From positions 99,842 to 163,841 of the forward strand of contig NZ_JNLL01000002.1 in assembly GCF_000703085.1 (NCBI RefSeq): a DNA stretch of 64,000 bases, in the 5' to 3' direction. This document shows positions 33,813 through 41,791 of the stretch, piece after piece (position 1 is the first letter of the stretch; each line of letters begins with the position of its first letter). A model generated the notes under the pieces. That model was given only the letters and a program-made list of their open reading frames with translations, did no database searches and had not been told where the DNA came from. A program made the position numbers and the translations under genes. Origin of the DNA: Persephonella sp. KM09-Lau-8. Its GTDB lineage: Bacteria > Aquificota > Aquificia > Aquificales > Hydrogenothermaceae.

Positions 33813-33839
33813 GGTTTGATTTCTATTTGAAAATCAAAT
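33813..33839. repeat. Copy of the TTTGATTTC palindrome
   Basis: A 27-bp sequence (GGTTTGATTTC start, GAAAATCAAAT end) identical to 3063-3089. A related perfect 24-bp form lies at 46619-46642 and 48702-48725. Here it sits about 60 bp after the stop of the exported protein gene. Confidence 0.7.
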
Positions 33840-33903
33840 TTGTTTTCAAAAAAATTTTTCCTGCAACACAAACAAAACCAGCAAACCAACCCAGAAAAAA
33901 AGG

Positions 33904-33934
33904 GCAGGAGAAACTTTCCTGTTTTTTGTTTTTT
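33904..33934 (+). terminator. Rho-independent terminator
   Basis: Stem CAGGA/TCCTG followed by TTTTTTGTTTTTT on the plus strand, about 150 bp after the stop of the exported protein gene. Confidence 0.6.
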
Positions 33935-33981
33935 AGGGTTATCGGGGGAAGGAAAACGGCAAACCTTCCCCACCAGCCCAC

Positions 33982-34145
33982 TATCTCTTTTTCACAAGAA
34001 CCTGACCTTTAGAAAAAAGCCTTTCTAAAAAAAGCTTCATTCTTTCTTTCTCAAGCTCCCTCTGTTTTTCTTTCTCTAAAAGAAGATTAAGCTTTTCAAT
34101 CTCAAATCTTCTTTCAAGCCTTTCTAAAACTTCCTTGTATCTCAT
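33982..34145 (-). pseudogene. Small coiled-coil ORF with one-base frameshift
   Basis: From an ATG at 34145 (GGAGGC ribosome-binding site) the frame runs 22 codons, KEVLERLERRFEIEKLNLL, and stops at CTT CTT TAG. Adding one T to the TTT run lets a heptad-like helix continue for about 32 residues (EKEKQRELEKERMKLFLERL) to a TAG at 33982. This is the same class of single-base shortfall seen elsewhere in the window, so it may be a sequencing error. It is the last of five ORFs with structured leaders. A hairpin with arms GGGGAAGG/CCTTCCCC follows. Confidence 0.4.
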
Positions 34146-34312
34146 CGCTCTGCCTCCTGCCCTTAAGCTAGGGGTGGGAGCCCCCGCCTTGAAGCTCCTA
34201 TCCTAAAAAGGACAAGAACCTCAAAGCGGGAGCCCCCAAGCCCCTATTTACCTATCTGCGAAAAACAGATAGGTTACCCCTAAAAATAAAGGGCAGGGCA
34301 GGAGGCTATATA
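34146..34312 (-). promoter_or_regulatory. Structured leader L1, sequesters the ribosome-binding site
   Basis: A GC-rich island. GCCTCCTGCCC (34152-34162 on the plus strand) is perfectly complementary to GGGCAGGAGGC (34296-34306), closing about 130 nt. The 34152 arm contains the ribosome-binding site of the ORF at 34145. Inside are a 9-bp hairpin (34250-34274, loop of seven, CGAAAAA on the plus strand) and further G/C-rich stems. Same architecture as L2-L5. Confidence 0.65.
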
Positions 34313-34498
34313 TCAAACACCCCAGAAAGAGGGGTGTTTGAGTTTGTTCAAGTCTAACAGCATCCACTCCTCGTATGAGAAGCGAATGCCGTTTACATAG
34401 ACCGCCTTTCGGCGGCCATCAATCTCTATTAAAAGTTTAGGCAGAAGTTTTTTTAACTCCTCTGCCTTTTTTTCAATATCTTGCTTAAGAATCTTCAT
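34313..34498 (-). CDS. Small unknown protein, 61 aa
   Basis: Start at MKILKQDIEKKAEELKKLL, with AGGAGGAG upstream. The longer frame (to 34570) reads through leader L2 and is rejected. A helical lysine-rich N-terminus is followed by IEIDGRRKAVYVNGIRFSY and EEWMLLDLNKL. No family recognised. Part of the minus-strand E-D-C-B-A operon. Confidence 0.6.
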   Translation of the reverse strand: MKILKQDIEKKAEELKKLLPKLLIEIDGRRKAVYVNGIRFSYEEWMLLDLNKLKHPSFWGV

Positions 34499-34631
34499 CT
34501 CACTCCTCCTCAGCCAGGACACCCCTGCCGGTGTCCCTTGAATTTTTTTAAAGTCAAAACCAAAGGACACCAGGCTGGGGCAGGTCTTCAGCCTATCCTA
34601 AAAAGGATAGACCGTCCTGGCGTCGGAGTAT
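34499..34631 (-). promoter_or_regulatory. Structured leader L2
   Basis: GCCAGGAC (34513-34520) pairs with GTCCTGGC (34614-34621) and the stem extends through ACTCC (34502-34506) with GGAGT (34625-34629), covering the AGGAGGAG ribosome-binding site of the 61-aa gene. Internal hairpins: GGACACC/GGTGTCC (34517-34536) and a TATCCT/AGGATA stem with an A-rich loop near 34592-34610. Confidence 0.62.
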
Positions 34632-34733
34632 CTATCTGTCAAAAATTTCTACACCTCCCTGAAGGTTCAATATTTCTTCAATAACCTCCAGAAAGATTAA
34701 ATAATCTTCAATGTTTATAACTCCTAATTTCAT
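34632..34733 (-). CDS. Micro-ORF, 33 aa
   Basis: ATG at 34733 with a strong GGAGGA site; acidic peptide starting MKLGVINIEDYLIFLEVIEE and ending in EIFDR. Not recognised. Support comes from its ribosome-binding site and its place between leaders L3 and L2 in the same pattern as its neighbours. Confidence 0.45.
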   Translation of the reverse strand: MKLGVINIEDYLIFLEVIEEILNLQGGVEIFDR

Positions 34734-34901
34734 ATCTTCCTCCTTCTACCGGCACCCACCCTGCACTGCAGGTGACCGGTAAATTTTTCTTTAATTAAAA
34801 GAAACAACCAGCCACCGCAGTGCAGGCTTCCCCTAGACCTCAGAGAATTAGTTTTTTGAGGTCCTCATCGGGGGTACGGTGGAGGGAGGAAAATATAAGT
34901 A
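34734..34901 (-). promoter_or_regulatory. Structured leader L3
   Basis: The ribosome-binding segment TTCCTCC (plus strand, 34737-34743) can pair with GGAGGAA at 34885-34891. Inside are the 9-bp stem CTGCACTGC/GCAGTGCAG (34761-34769 with 34817-34825), a competing TACCGG/CCGGTA hairpin (34747-34781) and GACCTCA/TGAGGTC further upstream in the transcript. The competing pairings raise the possibility of a switch. Confidence 0.55.
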
Positions 34902-35192
34902 TTATTCAATAAGATTAAGATTCCTAAGTTGTTCCTCAGTCAGAAACCCGCAATAAACAGGTTCCTGTCCCTCTATGTTTAAGTTCTCACAATACCAAAC
35001 CGTTGCCATTTTATTTTTTGAGCTCCTCCCTATAACATAATAGGGAGAATACATGCTGTCTGTTAAGAAAACCTCAGCTATCACTTCTCCTACACCAAAA
35101 GGTGTAGAAAAGTAATCTTTTGATTTTTTTAAAAGTTTTCCCTCTTCTTTTAAATCTACCAATTCTTTCAAAATAATTTCTGATATTTTCAT
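34902..35192 (-). CDS. Small unknown protein, 96 aa
   Basis: MKISEIILKELVDLKEEGKL start, then a compact globular-looking domain (SPYYVIGRSSKNKMATVWYC, EPVYCGFLTEEQLRNLNLI). No family recognised. AGGAGG lies upstream of the ATG and is buried by leader L4. Confidence 0.6.
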   Translation of the reverse strand: MKISEIILKELVDLKEEGKLLKKSKDYFSTPFGVGEVIAEVFLTDSMYSPYYVIGRSSKNKMATVWYCENLNIEGQEPVYCGFLTEEQLRNLNLIE

Positions 35193-35423
35193 CTTAAATA
35201 CCTCCTGAAGATTTTTTCCACCGACCCCCTGCCCTGGGTCAGTGAGTTTTGATTAAAAAACAAAAGCCTCACCGACACCGAGGGCAGGTCACTGCAAGCG
35301 AAAAACTTGCAGATCGGCATCAGGAGGCTTCCCCCACTGACACTTATCCTTTCCTATAAAGGAAAAAAATAAGTGTCTTTTCCCTTAAAGGGACACCCTG
35401 TGGGGAGAGGGTGGTGAGTGGGA
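35193..35423 (-). promoter_or_regulatory. Structured leader L4
   Basis: CCTCCTGA (35201-35208) pairs with TCAGGAGG (35320-35327), hiding the AGGAGG site of the 96-aa gene. Nested pairs: CCTGCCCT (35228-35235) with AGGGCAGG (35281-35288), and hairpin CTGCAAG/CTTGCAG (35292-35312) with loop CGAAAAA, the same loop as in L1. A second module upstream in the transcript has GACACTTAT/ATAAGTGTC (35338-35377). Confidence 0.65.
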
Positions 35424-36305
35424 TTACCTTCTCTCGAGGAGAGGCTCCCACTCCCTTAAAAACTTATCGGTGGATACCGCAAAAAGCGGTTCCACTTTGT
35501 CCGGGATACCCATAGCTGGGTTCCCTTTTAGAACTTTAAATATGGAATAATAAACCCCTCCGTTCTTGCCACTGCGGGGCTTAAAGATGTAAATGACATT
35601 TTCAGAAAATTTGATGGAGTACTGATACCAATCACTAGTACCAGACTCTTTTTTATAAACTCTTTGGGCTTTAGCAACAGCCCTTTTAACCTCAGCAGTC
35701 TTGGAAAGCATATCTCTATAAGCTTTCCATGCTTCTTTGACTTCTTCACGAAGGTCAAACTTCTCTTTAATAAGACAGAGAAGTTCTTTATTTTTTTCTA
35801 CATCATAAACAACCTCATTACCATTAAAACCAATTTTGACATAAATAATTCCTTTATTAGATTTAAAAAACTTAACTTCCTCTATGTTGACCAGATATGT
35901 GTCAACATAAGGAAAGATGTAGGGGTTGTTGCTCAGAAACTGTTTCTGCAAATCGAGAGGAAGATCTTGAACTTCCTCAGTCGAAAACCTTGCCCACCGA
36001 ACCCCATATCCGGGGTTGATGAACTTTACTAAAATAGAGTCTTCTTTAATGAAGACTCCCTCGATATTCTCCTGGCAGAAAGAATCTGTCAGAAGACGTT
36101 TTTTATTCCTCTTATTCAACTCTTCGGCAGGAAGTTCCTCTTGAGAAACATCCCAATCAATCCCAAACTCAGCTAGCTTCTCAGCTAACTGAGCTTCTTC
36201 ATCTAAAAGTTCCCTTTCTGTTAAATCAAAATCAGGGTTCCAAACATAGAACCCAGACTCCATATTCTCTTGAAAATCCGATAAAACAAATGCTTCACTT
36301 CTCAT
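35424..36305 (-). CDS. Unknown protein, 293 aa, first gene of the leader-array operon
   Basis: Start at MRSEAFVLSDFQENMESGFY, preceded by GAAGGAGG; the longer frame to 36638 translates leader L5 and gives an implausible Phe-rich N-terminus. An acidic helical N-terminal third, then a mixed region with YIFPYVDTYLVNIEEVKFF and VYYSIFKVLKGNPAMG. No signal peptide or family recognised. Confidence 0.65.
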   Translation of the reverse strand: MRSEAFVLSDFQENMESGFYVWNPDFDLTERELLDEEAQLAEKLAEFGIDWDVSQEELPAEELNKRNKKRLLTDSFCQENIEGVFIKEDSILVKFINPGYGVRWARFSTEEVQDLPLDLQKQFLSNNPYIFPYVDTYLVNIEEVKFFKSNKGIIYVKIGFNGNEVVYDVEKNKELLCLIKEKFDLREEVKEAWKAYRDMLSKTAEVKRAVAKAQRVYKKESGTSDWYQYSIKFSENVIYIFKPRSGKNGGVYYSIFKVLKGNPAMGIPDKVEPLFAVSTDKFLREWEPLLERR

Positions 36306-36470
36306 TTTTCTTCCTCCTTCAGTGATTTTTTTTGGACCCGCCCGGTCTTTGAAAAAACAAAAAACCTCCCTCAATGACGCACGGGAGCGACCGGGCAGGT
36401 CACTTAGAGTCCCTGGCTCAAAAAGAACCAGAAAACTCCCGCGGCACTGAAGGAGGCATCCCACAGTGCG
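36306..36470 (-). promoter_or_regulatory. Structured leader L5
   Basis: A perfect 12-bp stem joins CCTCCTTCAGTG (36313-36324, containing the ribosome-binding site) to CACTGAAGGAGG (36446-36457). Nested: GCCCGGTC (36340-36347) with GACCGGGC (36389-36396), CTCCC with GGGAG, and a CTGGTTC/GAGCCAG hairpin near 36415-36433. That hairpin has a G-U wobble only if read as minus-strand RNA (it would be C-A on the plus strand), supporting transcription with the operon. More inverted repeats continue to about 36530. Confidence 0.68.
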
Positions 36471-36771
36471 GATAATCCGCTTTATCCCAAAAGGGATGGG
36501 CCTCTGTGGGGCAGACCTTTTTCTCTTTTTTGCCGTTTTAAAACCTAAAAAATCAAAAAAACAAACAAAAAATAAAAAAATAAAAAAATAAAAAAACAAA
36601 AAACAGAAAAGTTCCTCCGACTGCCGCGTGACCTGCACGCTTATAACCTATTCTTTTTCCAAGTAACCAAAAGCTTGAGATACTTTAAATATAACCCCTG
36701 ATAAAATATCTTGTCAACAATAACACAAAAAACAAAATCAAAAGTTTAAAAAACAAAAAAGAGGTTTGAAA

Positions 36772-36997
36772 ATGAAACCCACGGAAAAACAATACGTAGA
36801 AAAAAACATAGATTTCGTCTGGTCTGAAACTCTTAAGCTTATAAGGAAAAACCCTTCCCTGAAAGAAATACAAAACGACCTTATCTCCGCAGGAATTGAA
36901 GGTCTGGTGGTAGCCTCAAAAAGATTTAAACCTGAAAAGGGATTTTCCTTCCTCACATATGCAGGACACTGGGTCAAGCAAAAAATGATGGAGGTTA
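36772..36997 (+). pseudogene. Sigma-70-family factor, N-terminal part, cut by IS607
   Basis: Region 2 of a sigma factor: an LISAGIEGLVVASKRFKPEK segment followed by GFSFLTYAGHWVKQKMMEV, the core-binding and -10 recognition helices. The ORF is terminated a few codons into the IS607 element. The rest of the gene, with region 4, resumes at 39254. ATG 36772 with GAGG at 36761-36764 is the start. Length and layout resemble an RpoH-like or other group 3 factor with a reduced N-terminus. Confidence 0.78.
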
Positions 36998-37033
36998 ACA
37001 ATAGTTGCTATAAACTGTAAAATCATAATTACT

Positions 37034-37630
37034 ATGGAGCAGAAATTGTTAACTATAAAAAATATAAAAGAAGTTTATGGAATAAGTAGAACAACTCTTA
37101 TAAATTGGGAGAAGAAAGGATTATTATCTCCAATAAGAACACCAGGGGGACAAAGAAGATATAGAAGGGAAGATATAGAAAAAATTTTACAATTAACAGA
37201 TAAAGAAGAAAATGAACCAAAAGCAGATACAGTTATTTATGCAAGAGTATCAACAAAAAAACAAGAAGAATATTTAAAAAATCAAATAAAAAGATTAGAA
37301 AAGTTTGCAAAGGAGAATGGATACAAATATGAAATAATTTCGGAAATAGCAAGTGGAGTAAACGAAAAAAGGAGAGGTTTAAGAAAGCTATTAAATAAAA
37401 TAAAAAGAGGGGAAGTAAAAACAGTAATAATAGAATATCCAGACAGACTTGCCAGATTTGGATATGAATATTTAAAGTTTTTTATGGAAACATTTGGGGT
37501 AAAGCTAATAGTAGTAAACGGAAAAGAAGAAACAGAAGATTTAAACAAAGAACTTGCAGAAGATTTAATAGCAATAGTTACATCATTTTCTGCGAGGATA
37601 TATGGAGCAAGAGGCGGAAAGAAAAAATGA
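37034..37630 (+). CDS. tnpA: IS607-family serine recombinase (TnpA), copy 2
   Basis: 198 aa. MerR-like helix-turn-helix (TIKNIKEVYGISRTTLINWE) followed by the resolvase domain with VIYARVSTKKQEEYLKNQ (nucleophile Ser), IIEYPDRLARFGYEYLKFF and IVTSFSARIYGARG. Diverged from the copy at 222-815, so the two elements are different IS607 subfamilies and not recent duplicates of each other. Confidence 0.92.
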   Translation: MEQKLLTIKNIKEVYGISRTTLINWEKKGLLSPIRTPGGQRRYRREDIEKILQLTDKEENEPKADTVIYARVSTKKQEEYLKNQIKRLEKFAKENGYKYEIISEIASGVNEKRRGLRKLLNKIKRGEVKTVIIEYPDRLARFGYEYLKFFMETFGVKLIVVNGKEETEDLNKELAEDLIAIVTSFSARIYGARGGKKK

Positions 37631-39255
37631 TAACCCTACAATGCAAACTAACTTTCGAAAATGAAAAAGATAAACAAAAACTACTTGAATTAATGAGACA
37701 ATTCTCATCTTGCAATAGATACGCATACAACAGACTACTTGAAGGACACAAAAGAAAAGAGTTAAAAAAAGACTTGCAAAAAGTATTTAATCTAAACAGT
37801 AGATACTGCGATGATGCAATATTTAAAGCACAAAGTCTTATAAACGCCTGTAAAGAAAGAGGACAAAATCCAAAAAAAGTAATATTTGGAGGCAGAAAAC
37901 TATTTGAGAAACTAAGCAAGAAACACCTAAACGGACAACAAAGAGAGATGCTCAAACAAAAGTGGGAAGAGAGAAGGAAAGGATATTTATACTCAAGAGG
38001 AGACAAAAGCAAAAAAGGAAATCTAAATATAAGGATAATATGTGAAAAAGAAGGATTAAAACTAAGGATAAACACAGGAGAAAGAAACTGGATAACAGCA
38101 AACATAAAAAGAGCAGTAAACAGAGAAAATGACAAATGGACAGAATTTATTGCAAGATTATTAGAAGCAGAGAAAACGAAAGAATACTTTCCATACTCAG
38201 TAGAGATAAGACAAATAAACGGACAAATTTACGCATTTATAAGTTTAGAGGAAGAACTACCAAAGCAGCCAATAATAACAAAAGAAGAAGGAATAATAGG
38301 GGTAGATATAAACGCAAAACCATTTCATCTAGCACTAGTAACAGTTAAACCAGATGGAAACCTACAAACAGTAAACAAAATATCACTACACGACCTTATA
38401 AACAAAACAAAGAACCAAAGAGAATATTTAAGCTGGCAAATAGCCCATCAGATAGTAGAGATAGCAATAACACAAGATAAAGCAATAGCAATAGAAAAGT
38501 TAGACACAATACCAAAAGGAAACAAAGGAGATGGAAGCAAGAAATCAAGAAAAATCAAACAACAATGGATATACAGAGGAATACTTGAGAAAATAAAGAC
38601 ATTAGCAAAAAGAGAAGGAATACAGGTAATAGAAGTAAACCCAGCATACACATCAATAATAGGGATATTAAAGTATGCACCGCAATACAATTTCGACAAA
38701 GACACAGCAGGGGCATTTGTGATAGCAAGGAGAGGATTAGGATTAAAAGAGGAACTGCCAAAACACTATAAAAACCTAATATCGGATGAAGAATACATAC
38801 AATATGCGATGAGCAAGATAGAAGAAGAAAAACAAAAAACAAAAGAAAGATTAAATGCAGAGAAAAACCAATATAAGAAAAAACCACTAAAAAGAAAAAT
38901 AAACGATTTAAATAGACAAATAAAATTGCTCAGAAGCCTTAACAGTGAGCCACAGACCCAACAGCCTGTAAACCAAAGGAAGGAACAGGTGAGGGGCTGG
39001 CAATATGCCAGTTATAAACTGTGGCAAGTTGTTAAGGTAACCCTCACTATCCCTGTTCTAGGTAAGTCTGTGCCAAGAGACTTATCACCCTTGAAGCCAA
39101 TACTGGTTTCAGGGGAGTGGGACAGGGTAGTGAGTCGGTTAGTTCCTGTTGCTTGGGACAGGGGCTATGGTGCGAGCGAAATACCGCCAGCTGGGGAGTG
39201 CTTGCACCTGAAGAAGGCGGAATACAAATACCCCAGCCCAAAGTGTGAAAGTTAG
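37627..39255 (+). CDS. tnpB: TnpB-related nuclease lacking the zinc ribbon
   Basis: 542 aa. RuvC motifs: IIGVDINAKPFHLALV (Asp), AIAIEKLDTI (Glu) and NFDKDTAGAFVIARRGLG (last Asp). The Cys4 ribbon normally between the last two is replaced by NPAYTSIIGILKYAPQY, with no cysteines, as in the TnpB-related branch. The last 110 codons overlap a structured GC-rich stretch and are probably read-through of the guide-RNA template. The stop (TAG 39253-39255) is formed with host sequence at the right junction. Confidence 0.85.
   Translation: MITLQCKLTFENEKDKQKLLELMRQFSSCNRYAYNRLLEGHKRKELKKDLQKVFNLNSRYCDDAIFKAQSLINACKERGQNPKKVIFGGRKLFEKLSKKHLNGQQREMLKQKWEERRKGYLYSRGDKSKKGNLNIRIICEKEGLKLRINTGERNWITANIKRAVNRENDKWTEFIARLLEAEKTKEYFPYSVEIRQINGQIYAFISLEEELPKQPIITKEEGIIGVDINAKPFHLALVTVKPDGNLQTVNKISLHDLINKTKNQREYLSWQIAHQIVEIAITQDKAIAIEKLDTIPKGNKGDGSKKSRKIKQQWIYRGILEKIKTLAKREGIQVIEVNPAYTSIIGILKYAPQYNFDKDTAGAFVIARRGLGLKEELPKHYKNLISDEEYIQYAMSKIEEEKQKTKERLNAEKNQYKKKPLKRKINDLNRQIKLLRSLNSEPQTQQPVNQRKEQVRGWQYASYKLWQVVKVTLTIPVLGKSVPRDLSPLKPILVSGEWDRVVSRLVPVAWDRGYGASEIPPAGECLHLKKAEYKYPSPKCES
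38930..39254 (+). ncRNA. Putative omega RNA of IS607 copy 2
   Basis: Composition changes from AT-rich coding to a GC-richer stretch with many inverted repeats (for example GGCAATATGCC near 38999-39009 and AAGTCTGTGCCAAGAGACTT near 39064-39083), ending exactly at the right end of the element. This is where TnpB guide RNAs are made. The guide would be read from the sigma factor sequence downstream of 39254. Confidence 0.5.
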
Positions 39256-39736
39256 TTTTTTACACTTTGGTTTACCAGGAAATAAGAATCAACAGCTCTC
39301 CCTTGACAATAACAAAAAAGGGAATGGAAAACCTGTACAGACTGAAAAAAACAAGCAGGTAAAGGAAAAAGAATCCCTAAACCTGATGAATGCCAAATCT
39401 CGCATCAGCCTGGATTATGAAAATGAAGAAAACAACCTTCCTCTCCTTGAAACAATCGGATCAAATCAGATGGAAAAATTCCAGGAAAAAATGGAAAAAA
39501 GGGAGATGAAAGAAGAACTAAAAAAAGTTATGAAAAGAGTACTAACAGAAGAAGAGTTCAAGGTAATATGCCTTAGATACGGTTTGTTCGGAAATGAGCC
39601 AAAAAACTACAGAGAAATATCTGAAGAAATGGGATGGAAGTCCAGACAGGTCGCACACCAGAAAGAAAAAAGAGCAATGAAAAAACTGATACATGCAGTA
39701 AGAAAAAACAAAAAGCTAAGAGAGTTTATCAGATAG
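39254..39736 (+). pseudogene. Sigma-70-family factor, C-terminal part
   Basis: Continues the frame of 36772-36997 after removal of the IS607 element. It contains a linker and region 4: VLTEEEFKVICLRYGLFGNE, PKNYREISEEMGWKSRQVAH and KEKRAMKKLIHAV, the helix-turn-helix for -35 recognition. An ORF from ATG 39245 uses IS sequence for its first codons and could yield a region-4-only peptide. Its end overlaps the convergent HerA-like gene by 8 bp. Confidence 0.78.
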
Positions 39737-41048
39737 TCAAAACGGTGTTTACATACTTGTTGTTTAGATTTGCATGATTTTTTATCTGGATAAGAGCCGT
39801 TTTTCTCGGTTCAATAAACTTCAAAGACTGCTTGTTAATTCTAAGCTTCCTTGAAAGCTTCTCGTGGTTTACCTCATCAACTCCCAGTATTATCTTGGTA
39901 GCAGTATTAGAAAGAACGTCGTCAGAAAAGTGGGAAAGGCTCTGGCTTGCCATCACAAGTGCTATCCCGAATTTTCTACCTTCTTTTGATATTATGTTCA
40001 CTATATGCTCAGGCTCATCAGAAAAGAACATGTGGGCTTCATCCAGCACTATAACCCTGTCTATGGTATTTTTTATCCCCTCCTCTTTTGCCTTAAAAAA
40101 AATCTCCTCAAGCAAGAAATCAACAAAAAGCTTCTGCTCATCAGGATTAAGGGAGTTTATAAGGTATCTTCTAACAGGCTTATCCCCAAAATCAGGCTCC
40201 TTTCCCTTGAAAATGCCTGACTGGTAAAGAGATTCTATATATCTGAGCACGCTCTTTAAAACGTCTTCGCTGTCATATTTAATGTAATCATCCAGTTCCC
40301 TGCCTGTTTCTATACTGTCTATATACTCAGAATAAAGCCTCTTGGTTTCTTCCTTTAGATCCTCTATTTTGTCCTCTATTTTTGAAATCTCTGCTTCATC
40401 TAAACTGCCTTTTTTTAAAAGCTTCTTCCTGTACTTTTCAAGTAGCGTAAACTTTCTGTTCAGCTCATCAAGCTTTTTCATTGCTTTTGAACCTGCACCT
40501 GTTACCATCTGCTTCAGCTTGTATTCTGAAAACTTTTTCAAATCTTCCATTGTAGGATACTTTTTCGAAAACCTGCTCTTTCTCGGGTCATAGTCCAAAG
40601 ACCAGGTTTGAGGGTCATCTATGTAAAACCCGTTCGCTGCATACAGGTCTTCTAAAAGGTGAATAAGAACATTCTCCTGCTTTATGCCGAGCTTCCTGCT
40701 TGTCCTGTTTATGGCTGAAACAAAGCTCCTTATCTTTTTTCTTACACCGCCAAACTGCCTGTCGGGAGAGATTTTTAAAGGATTTATCCCAACTTCCCCT
40801 GATTCAGAAAAAACAGCGGTTGAAGAAATAGAGTCAGGAAACTCCAGGTCCCCGTGAACGTCCAGAACAAAAATCTCCACAGAACCATCAGAGGTTTCAA
40901 CCATCTGGCCTACCACCTTCCTGAGAAAGTGGGTTTTCCCCGTGCCAGAAGCTCCAAGAACAAGCATGTGGCCGTTATAAACCCTGCTGGAATTCCATAT
41001 CACAGCCCTATCCTGATTAAACCTCTCTTTTCCAAAAATTATTCTCAT
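39729..41048 (-). CDS. HerA-like (DUF87-type) ATPase
   Basis: 439 aa. Walker A LVLGASGTGKTHFLR (about residue 31), EIFVLDVHGDLEFPD, a long coiled-coil insertion (about 190-255), Walker B VIVLDEAHMFFSDEPEH and MASQSLSHFSDD. These fit the HerA/VirD4 superfamily of hexameric DNA or protein translocases. ATG 41048 is preferred to 41084 because GTGAGGTG lies upstream. Last gene of the operon with AIM24, membrane and glycosyltransferase genes. No NurA-like nuclease is adjacent. Confidence 0.82.
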   Translation of the reverse strand: MRIIFGKERFNQDRAVIWNSSRVYNGHMLVLGASGTGKTHFLRKVVGQMVETSDGSVEIFVLDVHGDLEFPDSISSTAVFSESGEVGINPLKISPDRQFGGVRKKIRSFVSAINRTSRKLGIKQENVLIHLLEDLYAANGFYIDDPQTWSLDYDPRKSRFSKKYPTMEDLKKFSEYKLKQMVTGAGSKAMKKLDELNRKFTLLEKYRKKLLKKGSLDEAEISKIEDKIEDLKEETKRLYSEYIDSIETGRELDDYIKYDSEDVLKSVLRYIESLYQSGIFKGKEPDFGDKPVRRYLINSLNPDEQKLFVDFLLEEIFFKAKEEGIKNTIDRVIVLDEAHMFFSDEPEHIVNIISKEGRKFGIALVMASQSLSHFSDDVLSNTATKIILGVDEVNHEKLSRKLRINKQSLKFIEPRKTALIQIKNHANLNNKYVNTVLTI

Positions 41049-41085
41049 AAAAAACACCTCACCTATTCCATACAAATTCCTCAAA

Positions 41086-41781
41086 TTACTTCTTGTCCGG
41101 AAATAAAGTTTTTTTCAAAAACTCAAAGAATTCAGAATAGCTTCGTGATTGTATCCAAACCGAACCAACTCCCCTGAATCTACAAACCAATCCTTCCCCT
41201 GAAAGAAGTGTCGACTTTATCCCACCAACAGTTTTTAACTCAAAATCCAAATTCTCTGTATAGGCAAGAACATGCCCTGTATCTACTATTAACTCATTTC
41301 CCTTAAGGTCTTTCCTGTATATCCCTCCAAATCCTGAAATAAAAACTAATCCTATTCCTTTTATCTGTAAAAACTCAAATCCCTCCATCCCAAAATACGT
41401 CTTAAATCCTCCAACAGAACCTTCTATTTCCACATTTCCCTCAGAGTCTTCCCATGCTGCAAGAAAACCACCTGGTCTTACCTTTATAGGATAAGAATCA
41501 GGAGAAAGAGTTATCTCCGAAACCGAACCCAAAGATGTATTAGAAACTATTCCTAACTCAGAAGAATCAACTAAAGCCCTGTATCTATTTAAAAATGCAC
41601 TCTCCTTGCCAAACAATTTTCTAGATACAGAAGAAAATAAACCTCCTTTTAAAAAAGGCTCTACCCGTATACCCGTATCCATATAAGCCATAGCTCCAGA
41701 ACCGGCTATAATACTCTCTCCTTTATCTAATCTAAAATGAAGCATAGAAAAAGAATCGCCAAAAGAAACACCATACTCCAT
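41086..41781 (-). CDS. AIM24 / TIGR00266-family protein
   Basis: 231 aa. A beta-rich protein with FRLDKGESIIAGSGAMAYMD, KVRPGGFLAAWEDSEGNVEI, LIVDTGHVLAYTENLDFEL and LLSGEGLVCRFRGVGSVWIQ, the repeated beta-hairpin motifs of AIM24-like proteins. Molecular function in bacteria is unclear. Start chosen at 41781 (AGGGGTG upstream), 10 nt after the preceding gene. Confidence 0.82.
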   Translation of the reverse strand: MEYGVSFGDSFSMLHFRLDKGESIIAGSGAMAYMDTGIRVEPFLKGGLFSSVSRKLFGKESAFLNRYRALVDSSELGIVSNTSLGSVSEITLSPDSYPIKVRPGGFLAAWEDSEGNVEIEGSVGGFKTYFGMEGFEFLQIKGIGLVFISGFGGIYRKDLKGNELIVDTGHVLAYTENLDFELKTVGGIKSTLLSGEGLVCRFRGVGSVWIQSRSYSEFFEFLKKTLFPDKK

Positions 41782-41791
41782 AAGAACACCC

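Larger units (their letters stand above)
36998..39254 (+). mobile_element. IS607-family insertion sequence in a sigma factor gene
   Basis: tnpA and tnpB overlap by 4 bp. GTTA flanks both ends (36994-36997 and 39251-39254). Removing the element at GTTA restores an uninterrupted frame, MMEV joined to SFLHFGLPGNK, which continues the sigma factor, so the target is otherwise intact and the insertion looks recent. No long terminal inverted repeats; a TATAAACTGT sequence occurs near both ends (about 37010 and 39017). Confidence 0.88.

Noticed and set aside
36306..36638. N-terminal extension of the 293-aa protein
   Set aside because: It translates leader L5, is Phe-rich, and lacks a ribosome-binding site; the ATG at 36305 has GAAGGAGG.
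37578..38135. Long antisense ORF within tnpB copy 2
   Set aside because: Low-complexity Ser/Phe/Leu-rich translation of the opposite strand of A-rich coding DNA; the sense frame has RuvC motifs.
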